A stretch of 64,000 bases of DNA from Neolewinella antarctica (GCF_011927835.1 NZ_JAATJH010000003.1:496001-560000), one strand, 5' to 3'. Positions 33,828 to 44,810 are shown, numbered from the stretch's first letter. Translations and numbers: made by a program. Notes: a model not told the origin generated them from the sequence alone.

Positions 33828-35171
33828 ATGGACTTTATCGCCGAACTAGAATGGCGCGGCATGCTGCACCAACTCACGCCCGGAATCCGCGAGCACCTCA
33901 ACGCAGCCCCCCGCAAAGCCTACATCGGCTTCGACCCCACGGCGAATTCGCTGACGATTGGCAACTACGTCCAGGTCATGATCCTCACGCTCTGGGCCCG
34001 CGCCGGCCACCACCCCGTCATCCTTTTTGGCGGAGCTACGGGGCGGATCGGCGACCCGTCGGGCAAGGATAAAGAGCGGCAGTTGAAGACGTACGAAGAG
34101 CTCGACGCGAATCTCGAAAGTCAGAAGGCGCAGATGATGGAACTGATTGGTGTAGGACTGCGGGGCGTCCCGACAAAGTACGGGACTGGTGCAAGGGAAG
34201 TTGGAGAAGAGCACAGTTTTTCCGTCGTCAACAACTACGAGTTCTACGAGCACATGAACGTGCTCGACTTCCTCCGTAACGTCGGCAAAACCCTGACGAT
34301 CAGCTACATGATGTCGAAAGACAGCGTCCAGAGCCGCCTCGATACCGGTATGTCTTTCACCGAATTCTCCTACCAACTCCTTCAGGGCTACGACTTCCAA
34401 AAGCTCTACGAAGACTACGGCGTGACCGTCCAGATGGGTGGCTCCGACCAGTGGGGCAACATTACGGCCGGTACGGAATTCGTCCGCCGCAACGCCGAGG
34501 GAAAAGCCTACGCCGTCACCACGCCACTGCTCACGAAAGCGGACGGGACAAAATTCGGCAAGTCCGAAAAAGGCAACATCTGGCTCGACCCGGAAATGAC
34601 CGGCCCCTACGATTTCTACCAATTCTGGGTCCGTTCCAACGACGCGGACATTCCTACTTACCTCAAGACCTTCTCCCTCCGCACCAAAGAAGAAATCCTG
34701 GCCGACGTAGCCACCGTCGAAGCGCACGGCCCGGACAACAACCTCTTCAAGCAAGTCAACGCCATCAAGCACGCGCTGGCCGCCGAGCTTACCGAACGCA
34801 TCCACGGCGCGGAGGGCATCACCACCGCCAAGCGCGTCACGGACATCTTTTACGGGCGCGGAACTACCCCGGAAGATCTGCAAAGCCTGACTGCCAAAAC
34901 CATTGAAGGATTGCGCGGCGAAATTCCTGATTTCGTAGTCGATAGAGCAGCCCTGGCAGCATCCCCTACGCTGATTGATCTATTGTCCGACACAACCGTC
35001 ACCTCCAGTAAGAGCGAAGCCAGGCGGGCGATTGAGAATAACGCTATCTCAATCAACAAGGTGAAAATGACGGACGTAGAAGCCGAGGTAAACACCGGCG
35101 ACCTACTCCACGACCGATTTATCCTGATTGAAAACGGTAAAAAACGCCGGTACCTACTGGTGATAGAGTAA
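33828..35171 (+). CDS. tyrS: Tyrosyl-tRNA synthetase
   Basis: Class I synthetase charging tRNA-Tyr. AYIGFDPTANSLTIGNYVQ carries the tyrosine-binding Asp and the HIGH-equivalent TIGN. The KMSKS equivalent is KFGKSEKGN near 235. The C-terminal ~60 residues form an S4-like RNA-binding domain (SEARRAIENNAISIN). The start is placed at 33828 (MDFIAELEWRGML), not 18 codons upstream. The segment between SQKAQMMELI and SVVNNYEFYEHM looks longer than usual. It contains the palindrome GTCCCG...CGGGAC (34167-34186), resembling an intergenic repeat, so an in-frame repeat insertion is possible. Confidence 0.95.
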   Translation: MDFIAELEWRGMLHQLTPGIREHLNAAPRKAYIGFDPTANSLTIGNYVQVMILTLWARAGHHPVILFGGATGRIGDPSGKDKERQLKTYEELDANLESQKAQMMELIGVGLRGVPTKYGTGAREVGEEHSFSVVNNYEFYEHMNVLDFLRNVGKTLTISYMMSKDSVQSRLDTGMSFTEFSYQLLQGYDFQKLYEDYGVTVQMGGSDQWGNITAGTEFVRRNAEGKAYAVTTPLLTKADGTKFGKSEKGNIWLDPEMTGPYDFYQFWVRSNDADIPTYLKTFSLRTKEEILADVATVEAHGPDNNLFKQVNAIKHALAAELTERIHGAEGITTAKRVTDIFYGRGTTPEDLQSLTAKTIEGLRGEIPDFVVDRAALAASPTLIDLLSDTTVTSSKSEARRAIENNAISINKVKMTDVEAEVNTGDLLHDRFILIENGKKRRYLLVIE

Positions 35172-35263
35172 GGCTAAGCTCCGAAAATCAGAACGACCAA
35201 GAACTACTAAAAACCTACGAAAGGTAAAAACCCACCCACCGGCAAATAACCGGCTGCGCGAAT

Positions 35264-35271
35264 TACCTTTG
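35264..35271 (+). promoter_or_regulatory. Candidate -7 element upstream of exbB
   Basis: TACCTTTG matches TAnnTTTG, 82 nt before the exbB ATG in the gap after tyrS. No clear -33 TTTG is seen at the usual distance, so confidence is low. Confidence 0.3.
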
Positions 35272-35353
35272 GGACCCACGCAAACCACTTGCTTGGTCCG
35301 CTAACATACGAAACGCAGCTAACCGACGTTTTGCACCCGCTAAACCTACCCAG

Positions 35354-36055
35354 ATGTTCCCACGCTTTTTGAACCTGCTGCTCCAATCGACTCCTTTGCT
35401 TGACCCGACGGCGGAACCCGTTACCGAATCCGCCAATCTCCTCAGCGTTTTGCTGGAATCCGGCTGGCTGACGATGATCATCGTCGGTATCCTACTGGTT
35501 TTATTCGTTATCGCCTGCTACATCTTTTTGGAGCGTCTCGCCGTCATCAAGGCTGCCGGTGCGGAGGACACGGGTTTCATGGAGCGTATCCGTCTCGAAA
35601 TGTCTGCCGGTAACATGTCCAACGCCCGTGCGCTCTGCACGACGATCGACAGCCCCGTTGCCCGCATGGTCGAGAAAGGCCTGACCCGTGTCGGTCGCCC
35701 CTTGCGCGACATTGACGCCGCCATCGAGAACGTAGGTAACCTGGAAGTTTTTCGTTTGGAGAAAGGACTGAGTACGCTAGCCTCCATCGCCGGTGCCGCC
35801 CCCATGATCGGTTTTTTTGGTACGGTAACGGGTATGATCGCGGCGTTTTACGAGATGTCAGTTGCCGAGAACATTACGCCGGACGTCTTGGCGGGTGGTA
35901 TCTACTCGGCGTTATTAACAACTGCTGCCGGTTTGTTCATCGGTATTTTTGCCTTCGTGGGCTATAATTACCTCGTGGCTTCCGTCGAGCGGGTGGTGTA
36001 CAAAATGGAACGGTCTACGACTGAGTTTATGGATCTTCTTCAGGAACCAGGGTAG
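35354..36055 (+). CDS. exbB: MotA/TolQ/ExbB proton channel family protein
   Basis: A 233-residue inner-membrane proton-channel subunit that energises outer-membrane transport with ExbD. It has three TM segments (GWLTMIIVGILLVLFVIACYIFLERL, then APMIGFFGTVTGMIAAF and a third through LLTTAAGLFIGIFAFVGYN). The conserved Gly/Thr of TM2-TM3 is in GFFGTVTGM and TTAAGLFIGI. The exbD gene follows after 129 bp. No tonB gene is adjacent. Confidence 0.92.
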   Translation: MFPRFLNLLLQSTPLLDPTAEPVTESANLLSVLLESGWLTMIIVGILLVLFVIACYIFLERLAVIKAAGAEDTGFMERIRLEMSAGNMSNARALCTTIDSPVARMVEKGLTRVGRPLRDIDAAIENVGNLEVFRLEKGLSTLASIAGAAPMIGFFGTVTGMIAAFYEMSVAENITPDVLAGGIYSALLTTAAGLFIGIFAFVGYNYLVASVERVVYKMERSTTEFMDLLQEPG

Positions 36056-36133
36056 GAGTATGATAGTAGCGCTTCGCGCAGTATGATAGTATGATAGTGT
36101 TTTGTCACCATGCCATTCTCTACTAAGTCACCA

Positions 36134-36175
36134 AACTACCGACTACCGACTACCGACTACCGACTACCGACTACC
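36134..36175 (+). repeat. Heptanucleotide tandem repeat (ACTACCG units)
   Basis: Six head-to-tail 7-bp units, AACTACC followed by five GACTACC, ending CCAAACT, just before the exbD start. A second low-complexity run of TATGATAG units lies at about 36058-36100. An upstream in-frame ATG (36110) would translate the tandem repeat, which argues against that start. Confidence 0.85.
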
Positions 36176-36184
36176 AAACTAATT

Positions 36185-36583
36185 ATGGGTTTCAAAAGGT
36201 CAAATAAAGTAAACGCACAGTTCAACATGTCCTCCCTGACGGACATCATCTTCCTGTTGCTGATCTTTTTCATGCTTACCTCCAACTTCGTTCAGATCAA
36301 GCCTTTTGACCTGCCGGAGTCGGATAGTCAGACCGTTGCCCCCACCAACATCATCGTACAACTCGAACGGGATGGCACGACCAGCGTGAATAGTCTGGAA
36401 GTTCGGGGTGGTGCCATCGCTCAGGCCGTCAATAATGCCATTGCGCAGTCGGACGACGATGAGAATACGACCGTCACCATTGTTGCCGAGACGGGGGTTC
36501 CTTTCAACCGCATTACGCCGATCATGACGATTGCGGCGCAGAATCGGACGCGGGCTATAATTGCAACGCAGCCTCGGAATTAG
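36185..36583 (+). CDS. exbD: ExbD/TolR family biopolymer transport protein
   Basis: A 132-residue partner of ExbB. It has a short basic N-terminus, then one TM segment, NMSSLTDIIFLLLIFFMLTSNFVQ, which carries the essential proton-binding Asp (LTD), and a periplasmic domain ending in PIMTIAAQNRTRAIIATQ. The start at 36185 (MGFKRSNKVNAQ) is preferred over an ATG 25 codons earlier that reads through the tandem repeats. Its 3' end overlaps the convergent patatin gene by 29 bp. Confidence 0.9.
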   Translation: MGFKRSNKVNAQFNMSSLTDIIFLLLIFFMLTSNFVQIKPFDLPESDSQTVAPTNIIVQLERDGTTSVNSLEVRGGAIAQAVNNAIAQSDDDENTTVTIVAETGVPFNRITPIMTIAAQNRTRAIIATQPRN

Positions 36584-37391
36584 TGAAGTGGCTTGGTGTT
36601 TTGACCGTGCTGTTTTTTACTAAAGCCAAGTCTAGTTCTTCCCGCTGCGCCATGATGGTTTCATAGCCGAGGTCAAATAATGCTTTTGCGTGTTCGACGT
36701 CAAGTAGCGAGTAGGCATCTAGGCCCTTGGGTACGATCATCACGTCGCACTGATCGTACTTCACGGCCGTCGCCTGGCTGATGCCAATTTCTAGTATTTG
36801 GTTCATCAGCGCGAATAAGGATTGTAACTCTTTGCGGTCACAGAATAAGGCTGGATTTGCCGAGACGCCGATCACCACGTCGCATTCGGCGCGAAGGGTT
36901 TGCACGGGAAAGTTGTCCGTAAGCCCTCCGTCAACGTAGACCTGACCGTTGCACTTTACCGGAGCGAAGAGCATTGGCAAAGCCGCGGAGCATTTGATGG
37001 CATCCAGGACCGAGCCGCTGGAGACGATCTCGGCGCGGCCGGTTTCCAGGTTCGTACGACTTATGTACAGTTTCTTTTTGAGCGCACTAAATCGATCGTC
37101 CGGGAAGTAGGGTAGGAGGGGTTCTTCGATCTTGTCGGCGTCAAGTAGCCCGGACCAGCTAAAAGCTAGGTTGTGGCGGGTAAACAGGTGGATGTTAGTA
37201 ATGACGTCGCGGATACGGTTCGCATCCACTCCGGCGGCGTAGAGGCCACCCACTACGGATCCAATACTGGCCCCGGCGACGTGCGTGGGTTTGATGTCCA
37301 TTTCTTCCAGCCCACGGATTACGCCAGCGTGTACGATCCCCCTGAAGCCTCCGCCGGAGAGAACGAGGCCTATTTTAATGTTATTCGCCAT
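36555..37391 (-). CDS. Patatin-like phospholipase (RssA/NTE type)
   Basis: A 278-residue patatin-family serine hydrolase. The oxyanion loop is GGGFRG (near 11), the nucleophile GASIGSVVGG (GxSxG) follows, and the catalytic Asp is in the DGGLTD block near 155. The start at 37391 (MANNIKIGLVLSGGG) gives a cytosolic enzyme. A start 16 codons upstream would add a hydrophobic leader (MIIISLIVSLFAEFTL), leaving export possible but less likely. Physiological substrate unknown. Confidence 0.87.
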   Translation of the reverse strand: MANNIKIGLVLSGGGFRGIVHAGVIRGLEEMDIKPTHVAGASIGSVVGGLYAAGVDANRIRDVITNIHLFTRHNLAFSWSGLLDADKIEEPLLPYFPDDRFSALKKKLYISRTNLETGRAEIVSSGSVLDAIKCSAALPMLFAPVKCNGQVYVDGGLTDNFPVQTLRAECDVVIGVSANPALFCDRKELQSLFALMNQILEIGISQATAVKYDQCDVMIVPKGLDAYSLLDVEHAKALFDLGYETIMAQREELDLALVKNSTVKTPSHFTNSEAALQL

Positions 37392-37439
37392 TAATGTAAA
37401 TTCGGCAAACAAGCTGACTATCAGGCTGATGATTATCAA

Positions 37440-39380
<1,941 letters not shown>

Positions 39381-39391
39381 ACTAACGAGTA

Positions 39392-39781
39392 ATGATGATG
39401 CACCTCACGCTTTTGCTCCCCTTTCGGGTGTTCGGCGATATTCAAAACGTCAAACGGATTGTCGTGGAGACAAGAAAGGGCGCTTTCGGACTCTTACCAC
39501 AACGGTTGGATTGCGTAGCGGCGCTAGTTCCCGGAATTTTCACGTACGAAACGGACCGGGAATATTTCATCGCCGTTGACGAAGGCGTGATGGTAAAAGC
39601 GGGCCAGGAAGTATTGGTTTCCGTCCGCAATGCCATTCAGGGCGCAAGTCTTGACGAACTACAGGACTCGGTGGAGAAGCAGTTTAAGCAGCTGGATGAA
39701 GATGAAAAGAACATACGGTCCGTGATGGCCAGAATGGAAGGTGGATTTCTTTTGAGTCTGGAAAAATTTCGCCAACAATAA
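39392..39781 (+). CDS. atpC: N-ATPase epsilon subunit
   Basis: A 129-residue epsilon subunit: an N-terminal beta-sandwich (LTLLLPFRVFGDIQNVKRIVVETRKGAFGLLPQRLD) and a helical tail. The first three codons are ATG-ATG-ATG, and the true start may be the third (39398), giving MHLTLLLPF. It starts 11 nt after the atpD stop. A shorter frame overlapping its 5' end is not coding. Confidence 0.9.
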   Translation: MMMHLTLLLPFRVFGDIQNVKRIVVETRKGAFGLLPQRLDCVAALVPGIFTYETDREYFIAVDEGVMVKAGQEVLVSVRNAIQGASLDELQDSVEKQFKQLDEDEKNIRSVMARMEGGFLLSLEKFRQQ

Positions 39782-39782
39782 A

Positions 39783-40088
39783 ATGAATTCAAAAAACCAG
39801 GAGACACTGAGGGAAATAAGCGATAAGGCTAGCAGAAAACTGTACGCCCGGCGTGGTGGGCAACGCAGTGTCTGGGCGGGCTTAGGCATGTTTGGCTTGG
39901 TCGGCTGGTCCGTCGTCGTTCCCGCACTGGCGGGAGCCGGATTGGGGGTTTGGTTGGATCGACACTATCCACAGTCTTTTTCCTGGACCTTGACCCTGTT
40001 GATCCTCGGGCTATTCACGGGCTGCGTCCTTGCCTGGCAGTGGTTGGAGGAGGAACACAAGGACATAAATCGGGACCAAGATGAATGA
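39783..40088 (+). CDS. atpQ: N-ATPase AtpQ (AtpI-like) subunit
   Basis: A 101-residue membrane protein of the AtpI/ATPase gene-1 type: a basic N-terminus (REISDKASRKLYARRGGQRSVWAGLGMFG), then two TM segments (LVGWSVVVPALAGAGLGVWLD and WTLTLLILGLFTGCVLAWQWL) and an acidic tail. In N-ATPase operons this position is called AtpQ, and the family helps assemble the c ring. It overlaps atpR by 8 bp. Confidence 0.87.
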   Translation: MNSKNQETLREISDKASRKLYARRGGQRSVWAGLGMFGLVGWSVVVPALAGAGLGVWLDRHYPQSFSWTLTLLILGLFTGCVLAWQWLEEEHKDINRDQDE

Positions 40089-40407
40089 AATACTATTGAT
40101 GATGGCGGCACTGGTAAAAGGCGGTTTGTTGGGCGTGTTCTTCTTCGGAGGGCTGTGGTTAACCGTACGTAAAGCCGTGGCTTCAACGTCGCCCGCACGC
40201 TGGCTTTTGGGTAGCCTGATTCTTCGTGTGGGCATAGTGGTCATTGGTTTTTACATAGTTATGCAGGGAGCAAACTGGTTGAATGGCCTGGTTTGTCTGC
40301 TAGGGTTTGTTGCCGCGCGGGTGATTATTTTTCGCCTAACCCAGACTCCTGAAACAAGCACAAAACTCTCAACCATCAAAATTAAAGAAGCTACCCATGA
40401 AGCTTAG
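40081..40407 (+). CDS. atpR: N-ATPase AtpR subunit
   Basis: A 108-residue protein with three TM segments (AALVKGGLLGVFFFGGLWLTVRKA, LLGSLILRVGIVVIGFYIVM, LNGLVCLLGFVAARVIIFR). AtpR is unique to N-ATPase operons and has conserved Arg residues in the membrane segments, here within RVGIVV and ARVIIFR. It is proposed to assist the c ring or Na+ handling. Position between atpQ and atpB and the 8-11 bp overlaps fix the identity. Confidence 0.88.
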   Translation: MNEILLMMAALVKGGLLGVFFFGGLWLTVRKAVASTSPARWLLGSLILRVGIVVIGFYIVMQGANWLNGLVCLLGFVAARVIIFRLTQTPETSTKLSTIKIKEATHEA

Positions 40408-41095
40408 TCCGGACGAAACGATTTTCTGGGAATATGGCTTTTTCACCATTAACCTGACCCTGGTTACGACGTGGGGGATTATGCTGTTATTAATAATTTC
40501 CGCCGTAATCATCACTCGGCAACTAAGGACGGATGTACAAATCTCCGGCTGGCAAAGCTTTCTTGAGATTTTGGTGACCGGTATTAACAAGCAAATTGAA
40601 GAAGTCGGACTAAAACAACCGGCGCATTACATTGGCTTCATCGGCACTTTATTCTTATTCATCGCCACGGCTAATCTATTAATCATTCTGCCCTGGTACG
40701 AACCCCCGACCGGCTCCCTATCCACCACTGCCGCCCTGTCGATCTGCGTACTCTTTGCCGTTCCTTTTTTCGGAATCCAGAAAAATGGCTTCGTAGCGTA
40801 TTTAAAGACTTACGTCGAGCCCGCGGCTTTCATGCTCCCGTTTAATATCATCGGAAAGGTATCCCGAACCCTCGCCCTGACGATCCGCCTGTTCGGTAAC
40901 ATTATGAGCGGCGGACTGATCATCGCCATCCTGCTGACTATTGCCCCGTTGCTATTCCCCGTTATCATGACTGGTTTGGGGTTACTAACGGGGATGGTGC
41001 AAGCCTACATTTTTAGCATTCTGGCAACCGTCTACATTGCCGCGGCCGTACGGGAAAGCGAACGAAGGGAAATGCCAATAACACAACCTAAATAA
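40397..41095 (+). CDS. atpB: N-ATPase subunit a
   Basis: A 232-residue membrane subunit forming the ion half-channels. The conserved TM4 Arg block is RTLALTIRLFGNIMSGGLIIAILL, with the essential Arg in IRLFGN. Five to six TM helices and the C-terminal block GMVQAYIFSILATVYIAAAV match family length. The start overlaps atpR by 11 bp. Confidence 0.93.
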   Translation: MKLSPDETIFWEYGFFTINLTLVTTWGIMLLLIISAVIITRQLRTDVQISGWQSFLEILVTGINKQIEEVGLKQPAHYIGFIGTLFLFIATANLLIILPWYEPPTGSLSTTAALSICVLFAVPFFGIQKNGFVAYLKTYVEPAAFMLPFNIIGKVSRTLALTIRLFGNIMSGGLIIAILLTIAPLLFPVIMTGLGLLTGMVQAYIFSILATVYIAAAVRESERREMPITQPK

Positions 41096-41102
41096 AATCA
41101 GC

Positions 41103-41372
41103 ATGGATAGTATCACAGTCATAGCAATGGTTTCCATCATTACGGCGGGCATTACTACCGGGGTAGGGTGTATGTTTCCCGCAATCAGTGAAGGCAAGGC
41201 AGTAGCCAGGGCGCTGGAATCACTAGCGCAGCAACCGGATGCTTCGGACACAATTACACGGACTTTATTCGTCGGGCTGGCCATGATCGAATCCACCGCG
41301 ATCTACTGTTTCGTGGTGTCGATGATCCTCATTTTCGCTAACCCATTTTGGAATTATATCATAGCCCAATAA
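41103..41372 (+). CDS. atpE: N-ATPase subunit c with Na+-type ligand set
   Basis: An 89-residue proteolipid of two TM helices joined by the polar loop AQQPDAS. The C-terminal helix carries the ion-binding Glu63 with Ser64, Thr65 and Tyr68 (ESTAIY), the ESTxxY set known from Na+-translocating rotors. The first helix has a second carboxylate, Glu30 in AISEGKAV, where classical Na+ c subunits have Gln. N-ATPases are known for this double-carboxylate feature. I conclude Na+ transport is likely, but H+ use is not excluded. Confidence 0.94.
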   Translation: MDSITVIAMVSIITAGITTGVGCMFPAISEGKAVARALESLAQQPDASDTITRTLFVGLAMIESTAIYCFVVSMILIFANPFWNYIIAQ

Positions 41373-41375
41373 GCC

Positions 41376-42167
41376 ATGGAAATTAACTGGTTCACCGTTG
41401 TCGCACAAGTTATCAACTTCATCATTTTAGTATGGTTGCTGAAACGCTTTCTGTATAAACCGATCTTAAAAGCAATAGAGGATCGGGAAAACAAAATAGT
41501 GGCGCAGTTGGAGGACGCGGAGGCGAAAAAGGTCGAAGCAAAAGCGGAGCGGGAGGAATTTCAGCAAAAGAATACTTCCTTCGACGAGCAAAAGAAGGAA
41601 CTATTAGCCAATGCTACATCGGATGCTGCCGATCACCGTCAGGAACTGTTTGACAACGCCCGGACAGAAGCAGCGCAGTTATCGAAAAAGCTAGCGACGG
41701 CTGCGGAAGAGCAACGACATAGCGAACAGAAAACACATCGGCAGAAGATCCAGCAAGAAGTTTATGGCATAGCGCGTAAAGCTCTCTTCGATCTGGCCAC
41801 GGTGAGTTTGGAAGAGCAACTGACCCAATCTTTTATCAAGCGCTTGAATGCCTTGACGAAAGCTGAGGTAAAACAACTGAAGACCGCCTTTACGGGGTCC
41901 TCCAGACCCTTGGTGGTACGAAGTGCCGTCGCACTTTCTGAAGCGCAACGACAAGCACTCAAACAGTCGCTTGATGAGTTACTCGCTATCGAAACATCCT
42001 TATCATTCGAGGTAGTTCCCGCGCTGATTGGGGGGATGGAGTTGAGCACCCAGGATTACAAAATAGCCTGGAACATTTCCGCTTACCTACGGGGATTTGA
42101 GAAAGTCGTTCCTGCTTTGAATGGCCAACAACCTACCAATCAGGAATTAAAAGAATACCATGTCTGA
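41376..42167 (+). CDS. atpF: N-ATPase subunit b with delta-like C-terminal extension
   Basis: A 263-residue stator. Residues 1-30 are the membrane anchor ([26 protein letters not shown]). Residues ~30-140 are the charged b coiled coil. The last ~100 residues resemble the delta/OSCP tail ([23 protein letters not shown]). No separate delta gene exists in the operon, so this single chain probably supplies both roles. The start follows atpE by 3 nt and the end overlaps atpA by 8 bp. Confidence 0.92.
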   Translation: MEINWFTVVAQVINFIILVWLLKRFLYKPILKAIEDRENKIVAQLEDAEAKKVEAKAEREEFQQKNTSFDEQKKELLANATSDAADHRQELFDNARTEAAQLSKKLATAAEEQRHSEQKTHRQKIQQEVYGIARKALFDLATVSLEEQLTQSFIKRLNALTKAEVKQLKTAFTGSSRPLVVRSAVALSEAQRQALKQSLDELLAIETSLSFEVVPALIGGMELSTQDYKIAWNISAYLRGFEKVVPALNGQQPTNQELKEYHV

Positions 42168-43713
42168 GCTTGCCAGTAATCTTTACGGCCCCGATGCTTT
42201 CCACCAGTTGGCGGCAGCCCGGGGGAAATATATCTTTCCCTTCGCGCTTTGTGAGGCGGGCTACGTAACCAGCGTCTCCGCCGGTATCGCAAAGGTATCT
42301 GGTTTGCCGGGGGTAGGGTTTGAAGAAATGGTGAAGTTTTCGGAAACCTTGTTTGGGATTGCTTACAATATCGACGAAGCGGAAATCGGTGTCATTCTGC
42401 TCGGGGAAGATGCGGACCTCAACGTTGGCGACCAAGTGGAACGGACGCACCGGGTGATGGATATTCCCGTCGGTGATTTATTGATTGGACGCATCATCAA
42501 TCCGCTGGGGGAGCCGGAAGACGGGGGAGCGGCCATCGCTGCCACTCAACGACTCCCCGTTGAGCGCCGGGCAGCCGCCATTATGGATCGGGCGCCGGTC
42601 GCCGTGCCGCTACAAACCGGTATAAAAGTTATTGATGCGCTGATTCCCATCGGTCGGGGGCAACGTGAATTAATTCTGGGGGATCGACAAACGGGTAAAA
42701 CGGCAATCGCGATTGATACCATTATTAACCAAAGCGATAAAAACGTGCTTTGCGTGTACTGCGCGATCGGCCAACGGGCCTCGACCGTCGCTAAGGTCGT
42801 CGCGAATTTGAGAGAGAAAGGGGCAATGGATTATACGGTGGTTGTCGTCACGGAAGGGAATGACCCGCCGGGGTTGAAATACATTGCCCCCTATGCGGCC
42901 ACCAGCATCGCCGAATATTTTATGGAGCAGGGGCGCGACGTGCTCATCGTGTACGACGATCTCACGCACCACGCCCGCGCCTATCGGGAATTATCACTGT
43001 TGCTCAGAAGGCCGCCGGGGCGGGAGGCTTTTCCGGGTGATATTTTTTATATTCATTCCCGTTTACTAGAACGGTCCACGCATTTGAGTAAAGACTTAGG
43101 CGGCGGGTCACTGACGGCCTTACCGATCATCGAAACCGAGGCACAAAACATATCAGCTTATATTCCAACCAACCTGATTTCCATTACCGACGGGCAGATA
43201 TATTTATCACCCAAGTTGTTTGAGCTCGGGATTTTGCCGGCGGTGGACGTAGGTAAATCGGTCTCCCGGGTGGGCGGCAAGGCGCAGTTGCCGGGGTACC
43301 GGTCCGTAACGGGCAGCCTGAAGTTGGACTATGCCCAGTTCGAAGAGTTAGAAAATTATGCCCGCTTTGGAACCCGACTGGACGAAGCTACCCGAAAGAC
43401 CATCGAACACGGGAAAAGAATCCGCCGCTGGCTGATCCAGCATCAATTTAATCCATTATCCGTAGCGGAGCAAATCGTGGTACTATTGGCCCTGACCGAG
43501 GGGTATTTCGACACGATCCCCATTACGATCTTCGACGAAGCGGAAGCTGGTTTGCTGGTTGCGAGTAAGGAACTTCCCGATGATATTAAAAGTCGATTAG
43601 TTTCGGATAAACCACTTAGTGAGGACGATAAAAATGCGCTGCTGTCTCTGGCGAAAAAAGCCTTATTGCCTTTCGAAACCGCAGCGAATGAACCTAAAAG
43701 TGACCGATCATAA
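42160..43713 (+). CDS. atpA: N-ATPase alpha subunit
   Basis: A 517-residue non-catalytic alpha subunit. The P-loop is [63 protein letters not shown] is the family block, and the C-terminal helical domain follows. The start overlaps atpF by 8 bp and the end overlaps atpG by 1 bp. Confidence 0.95.
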   Translation: MSELASNLYGPDAFHQLAAARGKYIFPFALCEAGYVTSVSAGIAKVSGLPGVGFEEMVKFSETLFGIAYNIDEAEIGVILLGEDADLNVGDQVERTHRVMDIPVGDLLIGRIINPLGEPEDGGAAIAATQRLPVERRAAAIMDRAPVAVPLQTGIKVIDALIPIGRGQRELILGDRQTGKTAIAIDTIINQSDKNVLCVYCAIGQRASTVAKVVANLREKGAMDYTVVVVTEGNDPPGLKYIAPYAATSIAEYFMEQGRDVLIVYDDLTHHARAYRELSLLLRRPPGREAFPGDIFYIHSRLLERSTHLSKDLGGGSLTALPIIETEAQNISAYIPTNLISITDGQIYLSPKLFELGILPAVDVGKSVSRVGGKAQLPGYRSVTGSLKLDYAQFEELENYARFGTRLDEATRKTIEHGKRIRRWLIQHQFNPLSVAEQIVVLLALTEGYFDTIPITIFDEAEAGLLVASKELPDDIKSRLVSDKPLSEDDKNALLSLAKKALLPFETAANEPKSDRS

Positions 43714-44597
43714 TGGACACCCTAGCGCATATTCAGCATAAATTAGTCGGCGCGGAGGACTTGAAATCAGTCGTTCGTACCATGAAAGCCATGGCCGCTT
43801 CCAAGATCGGACAGTACGAATTGGCCGTTGAATCGCTGAGTAAGTATCACCATACTATTTCGCTAGGTCTTTTTGTCTATTTCAGGGATAAACCGGGTAC
43901 CCAACTTGATTTCAAGGCGTTACCGGGAGCGGGGAAAAGTCCGAAAGAATGTGCCGTTATTTTTGGATCGGATCAAGGTCTTGTCGGGCCGTTCAATGAT
44001 ACGCTGGCTACTTTTATGTCTCGGTATTTGACTGATTTGCCAGGTGAAAAAGTAGTGTGGGTGGTAGGCGAACGTATGAAGTCGCATTTAGTCGATATAG
44101 ATTATGAGGTGACAAAGAGCTTTCCTTTGCCGAGTGTGGTGGAATCAATAGCATCGTTAATAAGTCAACTATTAGTAAACGGGGAGGAGCTTATTGAGAA
44201 CGGTAGTTTTGATAGAATTCATGTATTTCATAATAAGCCAAATTCCGGAGTCGGGTACACGCCGGTAGTTCAACAATTGCTGCCGCTGGATAGGCAGTGG
44301 AAACAAGGGTTTTTAAAACAGCAATGGCCCACGAAACTGCTTCCTCAAATAGCCGGTGATGCGAAACTGACCTTGTTAGCCCTCGTCCACGAATATTTAT
44401 TTGCCTCCCTGTTCAAGGCCTGCGCGGAATCCCTGGCGAGTGAGAATGCCAGTCGGCTGATCTCCATGCAACGGGCGGAGAAGAATATCAGTGAGTTGCT
44501 GGATGATTTAAATCATCAATTTCATCAACTTCGTCAGGGGCTGATCGATGAGGAGTTGTTTGACGTGATTTCGGGCTTTGAGGCGCTAAAAAAGTAA
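43713..44597 (+). CDS. atpG: N-ATPase gamma subunit
   Basis: A 294-residue central-shaft subunit. The N-terminal helix (LVGAEDLKSVVRTMKAMAASKIGQYELA) and the C-terminal helix (RLISMQRAEKNISELLDDLNHQFHQLRQGLIDEELFDVISGFEAL) form the coiled-coil rotor. The middle is the Rossmann-like domain of gamma with IFGSDQGLVGPFN. It closes the nine-gene operon and is followed by a REP-like inverted pair. Confidence 0.92.
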   Translation: MDTLAHIQHKLVGAEDLKSVVRTMKAMAASKIGQYELAVESLSKYHHTISLGLFVYFRDKPGTQLDFKALPGAGKSPKECAVIFGSDQGLVGPFNDTLATFMSRYLTDLPGEKVVWVVGERMKSHLVDIDYEVTKSFPLPSVVESIASLISQLLVNGEELIENGSFDRIHVFHNKPNSGVGYTPVVQQLLPLDRQWKQGFLKQQWPTKLLPQIAGDAKLTLLALVHEYLFASLFKACAESLASENASRLISMQRAEKNISELLDDLNHQFHQLRQGLIDEELFDVISGFEALKK

Positions 44598-44614
44598 ATA
44601 GCTAGTAATCACCC

Positions 44615-44668
44615 TGCACCCGCGTCCGCGCATGAAGATTAAGATTTTGTGGCGCGGTCGCGGGTGCA
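44615..44668. repeat. TGCACC-type REP-like motif, inverted pair after atpG
   Basis: TGCACCCGCGTCCGCGC (44615-44631) and GGCGCGGTCGCGGGTGCA (44651-44668) can pair over 17 bp with a single mismatch around a 19-nt loop. It lies 17 nt past the atpG stop and could protect or terminate the operon mRNA. Confidence 0.82.
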
Positions 44669-44810
44669 ATGGTATTAAGGTTGGCAATGTGGGTTTTGTG
44701 TAAGCTTTTTACCGTAAAGTGTAACATTTCTGACCCATCATGCAGTGATCTTTATGATCGACGCTTTGGGGTTAAGACCCATTACGACCAGATAAAACAC
44801 ACCTACCAAT

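Noticed and set aside
33846-34883. A 345-codon minus-strand frame opposite tyrS
   Set aside because: It is Val/Glu/Phe-rich antisense of a highly expressed gene with strong codon bias; tyrS motifs are intact on the plus strand.
36134-36175. Tandem repeats as a CRISPR array
   Set aside because: Units are 7 bp head to tail with no spacers and no cas genes are in the window.
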